A stretch of DNA of 13,798 nucleotides from JABDGC01 sp964449835. GTDB lineage: Bacteria; Pseudomonadota; Gammaproteobacteria; DSM-16500. Each line of letters starts with the position of its first letter. Positions within the stretch are counted from its first letter, which is position 1. A program made the translations under genes and the position numbers. The stretch lies in assembly GCA_964449835.1 (NCBI GenBank), contig CAYVBZ010000060.1, forward strand, positions 1 to 13,798. Reading direction: 5' to 3'. Positions 6,772-13,798 of this stretch are shown here, one piece after another. Below the pieces are notes generated by a model. That model made no database searches. It worked only from the letters and a program-made list of their open reading frames with translations, and was not told the DNA's origin.

Positions 6772-8646
6772 ATGCGCTTAAGTCAGATACCTTTCAAAAA
6801 CGTTAACCGTGAAGTGCGGCTCACAGCGCGTCGTTCTTGGATAGCCTTGCTCATTATCCTGGTCTTGGTAAGCTTACTGATTGGCCGTTTGGCCTATTTG
6901 CAAATTTATAAAAATCTACTCTACACCACCCTATCCACTCACAACTCGATGGACGTGGTGCCGCTCGAGCCCACCCGCGGGCTCATCTATGATCGCAACG
7001 GCATTTTACTCGCGGACAACATACCCGTTTTCAGTCTTGACGTGGTCCCAAACAAAACGCAGCATCTTTCGAAAGAAATTGCTGAAGTGGGCAAAGTGAT
7101 CAACCTATCGGAGTCCGATTTGGGGCTTTTCAAAAAGCAACTCAAGCAGCGTCGCCGCTTTGAAGAAATTCCTTTAAAATTGCGCCTGAGTGAGGTGGAG
7201 GTTTCACATTTCGCGGAAAATCAACATCGTTTTCCTGGCTTTCTCATTAGAGGCCGCTTGATTCGCCATTATAGCTATGGAGGCAGCTTTAGCCATGTGC
7301 TCGGTTATTTAGGTCAAATCAACAGTGAAGAATTAAATAAAGTGGATTTGGCGAACTATAGCGCCAGTCATTACATTGGAAAACTCGGCATTGAAAAATA
7401 CTTCGAGGATGAATTACACGGCAAAGCCGGTTATCAAGAAGTCGAAACAGACGCACACGGCTTTGCCGTACGCGTCTTAAAGCAAATTAAACCCGTCCCG
7501 GGAAGAAATTTTTATCTTTCAATCGACAGCCGCCTGCAATTGCTGGCGGAAAAAGCGATGGGGGGGCACCGCGGCGCCTTGGTCGCGATTGAACCGGACA
7601 GCGGGCAAATTTTAGCGCTGGTAAGCATGCCCGGCTACGACGCCAATCTCTTCGTCGGCGGTATTTCTACGGCCGACTTCCGTCAACTGCAGCAATTACC
7701 GGACCACCCTCTCTACAACCGGGCCGTTCGGGGTCTCTACCCACTCGCTTCCACCATCAAGCCCTATCTTGCCCTCCATGCAATCGACAACGATCTCATC
7801 GCCCCCGAAGATACGATCCATGATCCAGGCTGGTTTATGTTAAAAAATAGCGAGCATGTTTTTCGCGATATGCACGCCCATGGTACGGTCAACCTCTCAA
7901 GAGCGCTGATCACTTCCTGCGATGTCTATTTTTACGAACTGGGCAACAAATTAGGCATCCGGCGCATCGATGACATTCTGCATCGTTTCGGCTACGGGGA
8001 GGTCACAGGCGTTGAACTGGAGGAGGAAGTCAGGGGGGTGGTCTCTTCTCCAGAGTGGAAGCGCCGCGTGAAAAAACTGCCTTGGTATGAAGGCGACACC
8101 ATCAATTCCTCTATCGGCCAAGGCAATATGCAGGCAACCCCGCTGCAATTGGCCGCGGCCATGTCCACCTTGGCCAACCGGGGAAAACGCAGTGTGCCGA
8201 CCTTGCTTTTTAAACAACAAGAGCCGGAAAAACCTGTTGAGCTCCAAGCACCTATTCTTTTGGATCCCATTGTCTTGAACGATCCCGATAATTGGGAAGT
8301 CGTGATCGCTGCCATGCAAAAGGTTGTTGATTCCCCCGAAGGGACTGCTCGCCGTTTCGGGGCACATCGGGGCTATTCTATCGCCGCAAAAACCGGGACG
8401 GCCCAAGTGCACTCCAAAAAACAAGACGAAGACGGGGTAGAAGACCAAGAAAAATTGCCGGAAGCCCTTCGTGACCACGGTCTATTTATCGCCTTCGCCC
8501 CCGTGGACCGGCCAAAAATCGCGCTCGCGCTGATCATTGAAAATGATCGCTTAGCCGCTGTGCCCATTGCCAAAACGATTATCGAAGCTTATTTAAACAA
8601 GAGCAGCAGCCAACCGAAAGGACCCCGCGCCCATGAGCCTACATGA
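6772..8646 (+). CDS. mrdA: penicillin-binding protein 2 (peptidoglycan DD-transpeptidase of the elongasome)
   Basis: PBP2 cross-links new peptidoglycan during sidewall elongation, paired with RodA; it is anchored in the inner membrane and acts in the periplasm. The 624 residues (E. coli 633) show a short cytoplasmic N-terminus, one transmembrane helix (about 23-45), the non-catalytic pedestal domain starting at PTRGLIYDRNG (67-77), and the transpeptidase domain with S327-T-I-K330, S382-C-D384 and K540-T-G542. The SxxK box is preceded by YPLA, where E. coli has YPPG. The SCD triad in place of SxN is normal for PBP2. Upstream there is no clear Shine-Dalgarno; a 26-codon reading frame (6701-6781) overlaps the start. 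It overlaps mrdB by 14 bp, so the two are co-translated. rsfS-rlmH, which precede mrdA in E. coli, are absent. Confidence 0.97.
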   Translation: MRLSQIPFKNVNREVRLTARRSWIALLIILVLVSLLIGRLAYLQIYKNLLYTTLSTHNSMDVVPLEPTRGLIYDRNGILLADNIPVFSLDVVPNKTQHLSKEIAEVGKVINLSESDLGLFKKQLKQRRRFEEIPLKLRLSEVEVSHFAENQHRFPGFLIRGRLIRHYSYGGSFSHVLGYLGQINSEELNKVDLANYSASHYIGKLGIEKYFEDELHGKAGYQEVETDAHGFAVRVLKQIKPVPGRNFYLSIDSRLQLLAEKAMGGHRGALVAIEPDSGQILALVSMPGYDANLFVGGISTADFRQLQQLPDHPLYNRAVRGLYPLASTIKPYLALHAIDNDLIAPEDTIHDPGWFMLKNSEHVFRDMHAHGTVNLSRALITSCDVYFYELGNKLGIRRIDDILHRFGYGEVTGVELEEEVRGVVSSPEWKRRVKKLPWYEGDTINSSIGQGNMQATPLQLAAAMSTLANRGKRSVPTLLFKQQEPEKPVELQAPILLDPIVLNDPDNWEVVIAAMQKVVDSPEGTARRFGAHRGYSIAAKTGTAQVHSKKQDEDGVEDQEKLPEALRDHGLFIAFAPVDRPKIALALIIENDRLAAVPIAKTIIEAYLNKSSSQPKGPRAHEPT

Positions 8647-9760
8647 CCGCCATCAGCGGAACAAAAGCGGCCCCACCTTCCGCTTAAGTGATTACCTCCA
8701 TCTGGACCTGCCCCTGCTGTGCGTTCTGATTCTGTTGCTCCTTTCAGGCCTTTTTATTTTATATAGTGCTAGCAATCAAAACCTATTCCTCATTGAAAAA
8801 CAGCTCGTTCACATCCTGCTCGCTGCGACCCTCATGTTTATCGTCGCACAAGTTTCACCCGTCACCTGGCAGCGTTCCGCGCCCTGGATCTATTCGCTCA
8901 GTCTTTTTTTTCTCATTGCGGTCTTACTCATTGGACATATCGGCAAAGGCGCGCAGCGCTGGCTCAGCATCAGCGGCTTTCGTTTTCAGCCCGCGGAATT
9001 CATGAAATTCGCCATCCCGCTGCTTTTGGCCTGGTATTACAATAAAATTCATCTACCGCTGTCCTTCAAATCGTTGCTGGTTTCCGCCTTGATTATTTTT
9101 GTTCCTGTTTTGCTGACCGCCAAACAGCCCGATCTTGGAACGGCCATCCTGCTCTTGGCCGCTGGCGCTTCGGTCCTATTTTTCGCCGGCTTAAGTATTC
9201 GCATTATCTTCAGCATGGGCCTGCTCCTTTTGACCGGCATGCCGCTGCTTTGGTACCTCATGCATGACTATCAAAGACAACGCGTGCTCACCTTTCTGAA
9301 TCCAGAGCGCGATCCTTTGGGCGCCGGCTATCACATCATTCAATCTAAAATCGCCATCGGCTCCGGTGGACTTTTCGGCAAAGGCTGGCTGTCCGGGACC
9401 CAGTCCCAATTGCATTTCTTGCCCGAACACACCACTGACTTTATTTTCGCGGTTTGCAGCGAGGAGTTCGGCTTTACTGGCAATATTCTTTTAATTAGCC
9501 TCTTTCTACTCATTGTTCTGCGCGGCCTTTATATTGCCACCCATGCCCAGGATACCTTTACTCGCCTTTTGGGCGGCAGCATCACAATTACCTTCTTTTT
9601 TTCATTTTTCATCAACATAGGCATGGTTACCGGCGTTCTGCCCGTCGTCGGGCTGCCTTTGCCTTTGGTGAGCTATGGGGGGTCTTCTTTGGTCACCTCC
9701 ATGGTCAGTTTAGGGATTTTAATGTCGATTAAAACCCACCGCCGGCTTATTACCACCTAA
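8633..9760 (+). CDS. mrdB: RodA, SEDS-family peptidoglycan glycosyltransferase
   Basis: RodA polymerises lipid II into glycan strands in the rod complex with PBP2, MreBCD and RodZ. The 375-residue protein (E. coli 370) is strongly hydrophobic, consistent with about ten transmembrane helices. SEDS landmarks are KQPDLGTAILL (164-174), GLFGKGWLSGTQSQLHFLPE (246-265), TTDF with D269 matching the essential catalytic-region Asp of RodA, and the C-terminal LPLPLVSYGGSS (341-352). The ATG at 8633 lies inside the end of mrdA, with AAAGGA about ten bases upstream, indicating translational coupling. The sequence favours RodA over FtsW because of its pairing with PBP2 and its length. A 98-bp gap with a palindromic repeat follows before mltB. 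Confidence 0.97.
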   Translation: MSLHDRHQRNKSGPTFRLSDYLHLDLPLLCVLILLLLSGLFILYSASNQNLFLIEKQLVHILLAATLMFIVAQVSPVTWQRSAPWIYSLSLFFLIAVLLIGHIGKGAQRWLSISGFRFQPAEFMKFAIPLLLAWYYNKIHLPLSFKSLLVSALIIFVPVLLTAKQPDLGTAILLLAAGASVLFFAGLSIRIIFSMGLLLLTGMPLLWYLMHDYQRQRVLTFLNPERDPLGAGYHIIQSKIAIGSGGLFGKGWLSGTQSQLHFLPEHTTDFIFAVCSEEFGFTGNILLISLFLLIVLRGLYIATHAQDTFTRLLGGSITITFFFSFFINIGMVTGVLPVVGLPLPLVSYGGSSLVTSMVSLGILMSIKTHRRLITT

Positions 9761-9782
9761 GTTTTCAGCCCTAAATCGATAT

Positions 9783-9810
9783 GATCCTTCACTCTGTTCA
9801 GGATGACATG
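9783..9810. repeat. short interspersed palindrome (GATCCTTC...CAGGATGACA type)
   Basis: GATCCTTCACTCTGTTCAGG continues into ATGACATG. ATCCT (9784-9788) pairs with AGGAT (9800-9804). The unit resembles the GATCCTTCGC...GCTCAGGATGACA palindromes that I recall in many intergenic regions of bacterial genomes. It is the only copy in the window and fills the mrdB-mltB gap. It may separate the two parts of the cell-wall cluster at the RNA level, which is inference. Confidence 0.55.
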
Positions 9811-9858
9811 GTAAGATAGACGTGTAACCGGAAATAATAAAAACCAAAGGGCTTTCAA

Positions 9859-10857
9859 ATGATAAACCGTTTCCTGAAGTCTACTCTCCTTGTCTGCTTA
9901 TTTTTTTCCCCCCTTGCTTTCGCTGATGGATTTTTACTGCAGCAGCCGGATGTCAAAGCCTTTATCCAGCACATGCGGGAAAAGTATCATTTCAATGAAC
10001 AACACTTATTAGCGCTGTTTCAGTCTGTGAAGCGAGAACCCCAGGTGATTGAAAACATGAAGCATCCCCTGGAAAAAGAAACCTGGAAACTCTATCAACG
10101 CGTTTTTATTGAAGATGAACACATTGCAGCCGGCGCCGCTTTCCGTAAAAAATATCACCGGACGCTCGTTCAGGCAGAAAAAAAATACAGGGTACCGGGC
10201 AGCATCATCATTGCAACCCTAGGCGTTGAAACGCTTTATGGCAAACATTCCGGCGGCTATCGTGTCATTGACTCACTCTCCAATCTCTCTTTTACCAATC
10301 AACCGCGAGCGACTTATTTTCGCAATGAACTGGAGCACTTTCTTCTTTTAACACGTGAACAACGCTTGGACCCCTTTAAGGTCCAAGGTTCCTATGCCGG
10401 CGCGATCGGCGCCCCTCAGTTTATGCCCAGCAGCTACCGCTATTATGCGATTAGCTTTTCTAAAAATAAACACATCGACTTAATCAACAACACGCAGGAC
10501 GCCATTATGAGCATCGCGAATTACTATAAAAAACATGGCTGGAATACGCCTCATTTTATAGCTATCCGCGCGCAAGTTCATGGCGACGCCTATCTCAAAT
10601 TGAAAAACCCTGACGGAACGCCGCGCCGTTTCTCCTCCACCTACTTGGCCCGCTACGGTATTACGCCGGAGCGCAAAATTCCCAAAAGACAGCAAATCAA
10701 GTTAATCGAACTGGATGCCATGAAAGGAAAGGAATATTGGCTGGTCTTTCATAATTTCGACGTGATCAAACAATATAACGCCAGCAATCTTTATGCGATG
10801 GCCGTTTTTCAATTAAGCCGGAATATTCTGGCCCATAAAAAGGACACAAAATCTTAG
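9859..10857 (+). CDS. mltB: membrane-bound-type lytic transglycosylase B family protein (soluble periplasmic form)
   Basis: Cleaves the MurNAc-GlcNAc bond of peptidoglycan with formation of 1,6-anhydro-MurNAc. The 332 residues begin with a signal peptide ending AFA (about 1-22, cleavage before DGFL). There is no lipobox, so it should be a soluble Slt35-like protein rather than the outer-membrane lipoprotein of E. coli. The SLT_2 domain is clear: catalytic E124 in ATLGVETLYGKHSG, then SLSNLSF, and GSYAGAIGAPQFMPSSYRYY (178-197). The following stretch SFSKNKHIDLINNTQDA (199-215) sits where E. coli MltB has its EF-hand-like calcium loop, but most acidic ligands are gone. AAAGGG about eight bases upstream supports the ATG. 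One base separates it from rlpA; the order rodA-mltB-rlpA matches Pseudomonas. Confidence 0.93.
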   Translation: MINRFLKSTLLVCLFFSPLAFADGFLLQQPDVKAFIQHMREKYHFNEQHLLALFQSVKREPQVIENMKHPLEKETWKLYQRVFIEDEHIAAGAAFRKKYHRTLVQAEKKYRVPGSIIIATLGVETLYGKHSGGYRVIDSLSNLSFTNQPRATYFRNELEHFLLLTREQRLDPFKVQGSYAGAIGAPQFMPSSYRYYAISFSKNKHIDLINNTQDAIMSIANYYKKHGWNTPHFIAIRAQVHGDAYLKLKNPDGTPRRFSSTYLARYGITPERKIPKRQQIKLIELDAMKGKEYWLVFHNFDVIKQYNASNLYAMAVFQLSRNILAHKKDTKS

Positions 10858-10858
10858 C

Positions 10859-11644
10859 ATGAGAAAAAAAGCGCTTTTTCTCTGTTTTTTCAGCTTACTG
10901 GGCCTCTTCCTCAGTGGATGTTGGTCGACGCATCGAAAGGACGGCCCGCCGTCTTATCCTGTTGATGCCTCAAAAATACCGGACGCAGTTCCTAAAGCGG
11001 AACCGCTGAGCAGAATTGGCAATAAACCCTATACGGTTTTTGGTAAACGCTACCAAGTGCTCCATTCCAGAAAAAATTATGCGGCGGTGGGCATTGCTTC
11101 TTGGTATGGCACCCAATTTCATGACCGCAGGACCTCAAATGGGGAAAAATATAATATGCTGGGAATGACAGCGGCCCACCGGACTTTGCCCTTGCCTACT
11201 TATGTTCAAGTCAAGAACCTTGAAAATGGTCGCCAGGTGGTCGTGAAAGTCAATGACCGTGGGCCTTTTGAGCAAAACCGCTTAATTGATCTTTCCTATG
11301 TGGCCGCCAAGAAACTCGGCATGGCAGGCCGCGGGACCGCCCTGGTTGAGATTAAGGCCTTGGATCCAATTAAGCGTAGATTTCGCCCGATTTTTCAGGC
11401 CTTCCATGATAAAAAGAAGCATTTTCTGGAAGTCGGTTCTTTTCGTCAGCGCGCTTATGCCGCGCGCTTAAAAGAGCGGCTGGCCAAGGTCTTGAAGCAC
11501 CCTATTTACATTAAAACTAAAGCTTTCGGCCAAAGGCTCATTTATCAGGTACAAATCGGCCCTATTAAAGATAAAGAGACCCTTGCGAAAATTCGAAATC
11601 GTTTGAGAACAATTGGACTTTCAGCCAATAAGGATGGCTTATGA
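10859..11644 (+). CDS. rlpA: septal ring lytic transglycosylase RlpA (lipoprotein with SPOR domain)
   Basis: RlpA cleaves glycan strands lacking stem peptides and is recruited to the septum by its SPOR domain; the activity is established for the P. aeruginosa protein. The 261 residues show a lipoprotein signal with lipobox LSGC (C21). A double-psi beta-barrel follows at about 77-167 (GIASWYGTQFHDRRTSNGE, MTAAHRTLPLPT, VKVNDRGPF, RLIDLSYVAAKKLGM), then a C-terminal SPOR domain at about 187-258 (FLEVGSFRQRAYAARLKERL, YQVQIGPI). E96, H107 and D133 keep the spacing (+11, +26) of P. aeruginosa E120, H131 and D157, so it is probably active. The residue after Cys is Trp, not Asp, which does not suggest inner-membrane retention. 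It starts one base after mltB and overlaps rseP by ATGA. Confidence 0.96.
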   Translation: MRKKALFLCFFSLLGLFLSGCWSTHRKDGPPSYPVDASKIPDAVPKAEPLSRIGNKPYTVFGKRYQVLHSRKNYAAVGIASWYGTQFHDRRTSNGEKYNMLGMTAAHRTLPLPTYVQVKNLENGRQVVVKVNDRGPFEQNRLIDLSYVAAKKLGMAGRGTALVEIKALDPIKRRFRPIFQAFHDKKKHFLEVGSFRQRAYAARLKERLAKVLKHPIYIKTKAFGQRLIYQVQIGPIKDKETLAKIRNRLRTIGLSANKDGL

Positions 11645-13014
11645 TCTTTGATTTTCTTCTTTCCATTCTGGGTGTCCTTCTGACCATTTTTATTGTGGTC
11701 GGCGTGCATGAGGGAGCACATTTTGCTGTCGCTCGATTTCTAGGCATCAAAGTTTTGCGCTGCTCCATCGGTTTTGGAAAAGCCCTTTATACCTGGCGAG
11801 ATAAAAAAGGCACGGAATATGTGCTAGCGCCCTTCCCCTTGGGAGGCTATGTCAAACTCTTAGATGAAAGTGAAGACGTCGTCCCGGAAAATGAAAAACA
11901 TCTGGCCTTTAACCGGCAACCGATCTATAAACGCGTAGCTGTGGTGGCAGCAGGCCCCTTTTCAAATCTGCTGATGGCGGTCCTGCTATATTGGGTGATT
12001 TTCCTCGTCGGCTTTCAGACTGCTATTCCCCTTATTGGCCAAATCGATCCGCACTCTATTGCAAGTCATGCGGGCTTGAAGTCTCAACAGGAAATTGTCA
12101 GCGTGGATGGCCATGACGTTCACAGTTGGTCCGGCGTTGTAATGCGGCTGATTGTGCATACGGGAGACCAAGATACGGTCACGCTGCAAACAAAACCCTT
12201 TACCCCAAAAAGAGAAGCTGCGACGCGGTCCTATACTTTAAATCTCGCCCATTGGCAAATGAATGACCTGAAACCGGACCCGCTCAGCAGCCTCGGCATC
12301 AACCCTTATATGCCGGAAATTCCCTTGGTCATAGGGAACATCAAAGCAAAATCACCGGCAGCCGCCTCTCCCTTGAAATTGGGCGATAAAATTCTTTCCC
12401 TCAACGGTAAGCCCATCAAAACCTGGGACCAATTGATTCTTGCCATCGAAAAAATCCCTGATCAAGAAGCCATTGTTAAGCTAAGCCGCCAGCATCAAAT
12501 CATGGCGCTGCCGGTGAGCATCGGTCATCAGCGAGACCTCCTTTTTCGTAAACATGGCTTTCTCGGCATCAGCCCGCATTTTGAGCTGCCCAAAGAGTTA
12601 TTACAGACCATTCAATATGGCCCGCTCGGCGCCGTCTCGCATTCCGTTCAAGAAATGATTCAGTTGAGCTATATCAATCTCTTACTATTCGGCAAATTAA
12701 TCACTCATAAACTCTCCCTTTATAGTCTCGGCGGCCCCATCACCATATTCCAATCCGCGGGCTCAGCCTTTCTTTATGGCGTTTTGGCCTTTATGGGTTT
12801 TCTCGCCTTTCTCAACGTCGCACTTGGCATTGTTAATTTTTTCCCTATTCCTGGCCTGGATGGCGGCCACTTGCTCTTTCTTTTTCTCGAAGCCCTCATC
12901 CGTCACCCCGTTTCTTTGCGAGTGCAGGCTGTTTGTTATCGTCTCGGTTTTCTGTTCTTGATTTTGATTTTGGTGCAGGCCTTGGCGAATGATTTATTCA
13001 GAATGTTTAACTAG
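11641..13014 (+). CDS. rseP: RseP-type RIP zinc metalloprotease (site-2 protease)
   Basis: An inner-membrane intramembrane protease; in E. coli RseP cuts anti-sigma factor RseA to release sigmaE and clears signal-peptide remnants. At 457 residues (E. coli 450) it has the active site H23-E24-G-A-H27 in the first transmembrane helix and the third metal ligand D407 in FPIPGLDGGH. It also has the GPFSNL motif (105-110), two periplasmic PDZ domains (about 128-205 and 222-295) and C-terminal helices. The pattern SLGGPITIFQSAGSAFLYG...GFLAFLNVALGIVNFFP follows E. coli RseP closely. Its start overlaps the rlpA stop (ATGA), so the two are translationally coupled; marC follows 11 bp later. RseP is usually found beside dxr and bamA, so this is either the relocated single copy or a paralogue. 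The target substrate is not evident here. Confidence 0.94.
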   Translation: MIFDFLLSILGVLLTIFIVVGVHEGAHFAVARFLGIKVLRCSIGFGKALYTWRDKKGTEYVLAPFPLGGYVKLLDESEDVVPENEKHLAFNRQPIYKRVAVVAAGPFSNLLMAVLLYWVIFLVGFQTAIPLIGQIDPHSIASHAGLKSQQEIVSVDGHDVHSWSGVVMRLIVHTGDQDTVTLQTKPFTPKREAATRSYTLNLAHWQMNDLKPDPLSSLGINPYMPEIPLVIGNIKAKSPAAASPLKLGDKILSLNGKPIKTWDQLILAIEKIPDQEAIVKLSRQHQIMALPVSIGHQRDLLFRKHGFLGISPHFELPKELLQTIQYGPLGAVSHSVQEMIQLSYINLLLFGKLITHKLSLYSLGGPITIFQSAGSAFLYGVLAFMGFLAFLNVALGIVNFFPIPGLDGGHLLFLFLEALIRHPVSLRVQAVCYRLGFLFLILILVQALANDLFRMFN

Positions 13015-13025
13015 AGGAAAGACCG

Positions 13026-13655
13026 ATGCTCTATAGTGACTTAGTTGAATTTGTCGTTGCCATGATTATCATGATGAACCCCTTGGCTGCGCTTTCAACC
13101 TTTTTACAGCTAACAAGGAAAGATTCACAAATAGAGAAACGGAAAACTGCTTTTACTTGCGGCTTGGCGATTACCGTGATTATGGTGCTCAGCATCTGGG
13201 TTGGGGAATCGATGCTTTCCTATTTGGGTATCACGATCGCTTCTTTCCGCTGCGCGGGAGGGATTATTTTACTTTTGACCGGTCTTTCCATGTTACAGTC
13301 CAAAGAAAATCCGCAGAGCCGCACACCGGAGGATGATCGGGCAGCGCAAGAAAGAGAGTCTATTGCTGTGGTTCCTATGGCTTTGCCGGTTATCATAGGA
13401 CCGGGTGCTATCAGCACGCTGATTATCACGACGACCGACTTTCCCACGACACTTTATAAAACCTGGCTTTCCTTAATTTGTCTTGCGCTTGCCGTCAGCA
13501 TGACTTTTCTGCTTTATCATGCGGCAACGATAGCGAAGCTGATTGGTGTGTCTACGATGAAGGTTATTACGCGGATCATGGGTATGCTCATCATGGCGAT
13601 TGCTTCAGGAATGCTGGCTACGGGTTTAACGGGACTTTTCCCAGCTTTAAGGTAA
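13026..13655 (+). CDS. marC: MarC family (UPF0056) inner membrane protein
   Basis: A MarC/YhgN/YchE-family membrane protein; the family's function is not well established, the early link of MarC to antibiotic resistance was later disputed, and some archaeal members were reported to transport neutral amino acids. The 209 residues (family about 200-220) form about six hydrophobic helices. Typical blocks are MMNPLAALSTFLQLT (16-30), FRCAGGIILLLTGLSML (about 74-90) and MALPVIIGPGAISTLI (about 118-133). A polar, charged loop (SKENPQSRTPEDDRAAQERES) separates the two halves, which look like an internal duplication. GAGGAAAG about eight bases upstream is a strong ribosome site. It is 11 bp after rseP and probably in the same transcript. 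The symbol denotes the family, not orthology with E. coli marC. Confidence 0.88.
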   Translation: MLYSDLVEFVVAMIIMMNPLAALSTFLQLTRKDSQIEKRKTAFTCGLAITVIMVLSIWVGESMLSYLGITIASFRCAGGIILLLTGLSMLQSKENPQSRTPEDDRAAQERESIAVVPMALPVIIGPGAISTLIITTTDFPTTLYKTWLSLICLALAVSMTFLLYHAATIAKLIGVSTMKVITRIMGMLIMAIASGMLATGLTGLFPALR

Positions 13656-13755
13656 GGTTCCAGAGGCTTGTAACTTATTACGGGGATAAAAGGCAATATG
13701 AAAAATAAGTTGATGCCAATGTTTGATAAGCTCGTATATTGAAGCCGCGATTGCT

Positions 13756-13788
13756 CTGGATGCCAGCTAAAAGCATGCTGGCATGACA
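13756..13788. repeat. dispersed palindromic repeat B, copy 2
   Basis: The arms ATGCCAGC (13760-13767) and GCTGGCAT (13777-13784) pair perfectly over 8 bp around the loop TAAAAGCAT, and the right arm extends to GCTGGCATGACA (13777-13788). Copy 1 at 2721-2753 has the intact opposite arm TGTCATGCCAGC and a loop also starting TAAAA. It lies about 100 bp downstream of marC. There is no clear T-run, so a terminator role is uncertain. The rest of 13656-13798 holds no gene that can be supported. Confidence 0.75.
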
Positions 13789-13798
13789 GAATACTTTA

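Noticed and set aside
7951..8478. A 175-codon open frame on the minus strand inside mrdA
   Set aside because: It lies wholly opposite the PBP2 transpeptidase region, shows no known motif or signal and has no supported ribosome site; it is a shadow of the real gene's codon bias.
13698..13742. A 14-codon frame with AAAAGG upstream, after marC
   Set aside because: The ribosome site is acceptable, but the peptide is too short and featureless to support without conservation data.
13760..13784. Rho-independent terminator after marC
   Set aside because: The hairpin is perfect over 8 bp but the following bases (GACAGAATACTTTA) lack a T-run.
1..13798. CRISPR array, prophage, integrase, transposase, toxin-antitoxin or defence island
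   Set aside because: No regularly spaced repeats, no mobile-element proteins and no small toxin/antitoxin gene pairs are visible; almost all coding space is accounted for by conserved housekeeping genes.

Overview
The window looks like a chromosomal segment of a gammaproteobacterium. Two blocks of gene order support this. The first is uvrC-pgsA-tRNA-Gly(GCC), the order known from E. coli (uvrC-pgsA-glyW). The second is mrdA-mrdB-mltB-rlpA, the cell-elongation cluster as arranged in Pseudomonas-like genomes. The mid-range base composition (by eye, not computed), arginase next to uvrC and many short dispersed palindromes suggest a Legionellales/Coxiellaceae-type bacterium. That placement is inference; no marker here fixes the genus.

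Left part, minus strand (1-3644): arginase, uvrC (nucleotide excision repair endonuclease), pgsA (phosphatidylglycerophosphate synthase) and a tRNA-Gly cut off by the window edge. The tRNA has its own good sigma70-type promoter between it and pgsA. Arginase and uvrC are 51 bp apart, and a palindromic repeat lies in that gap and overlaps the arginase stop codon.

Middle, plus strand (3645-6282): an AT-rich divergent promoter region, a class I DAHP synthase (AroG/F/H type, first step of the shikimate pathway) and a cytosolic M20 metallodipeptidase. The dipeptidase stop codon is the first three bases of a second palindromic repeat. Beyond it, on the minus strand, lies a small exported protein with a very acidic Ser/Asp/Gly-rich mature part; it has a clear Shine-Dalgarno and an extended -10 promoter.

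Right part, plus strand (6772-13655): mrdA (PBP2) and mrdB (RodA) overlap and encode the elongasome peptidoglycan synthase pair. They are followed by mltB and rlpA (two lytic transglycosylases), then an RseP-type site-2 protease that overlaps rlpA by ATGA, then a MarC-family membrane protein 11 bp later. The close spacing from mltB to marC suggests one transcript. Synthesis and cleavage of sidewall and septal peptidoglycan are thus grouped with an envelope-stress intramembrane protease. RseP usually sits beside dxr/bamA, and dacA would usually follow rlpA, so this junction is the least ordinary part of the gene order.

There is no CRISPR array, prophage, transposase, toxin-antitoxin pair or recognisable defence system, and no gene-free stretch longer than 300 bases. 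The non-textbook signals are three dispersed palindrome types (two present twice), the acidic secreted protein, the RseP placement, an aromatic-rich possible extension upstream of the DAHP synthase, and a MltB lacking both the lipobox and the usual calcium-loop acids.
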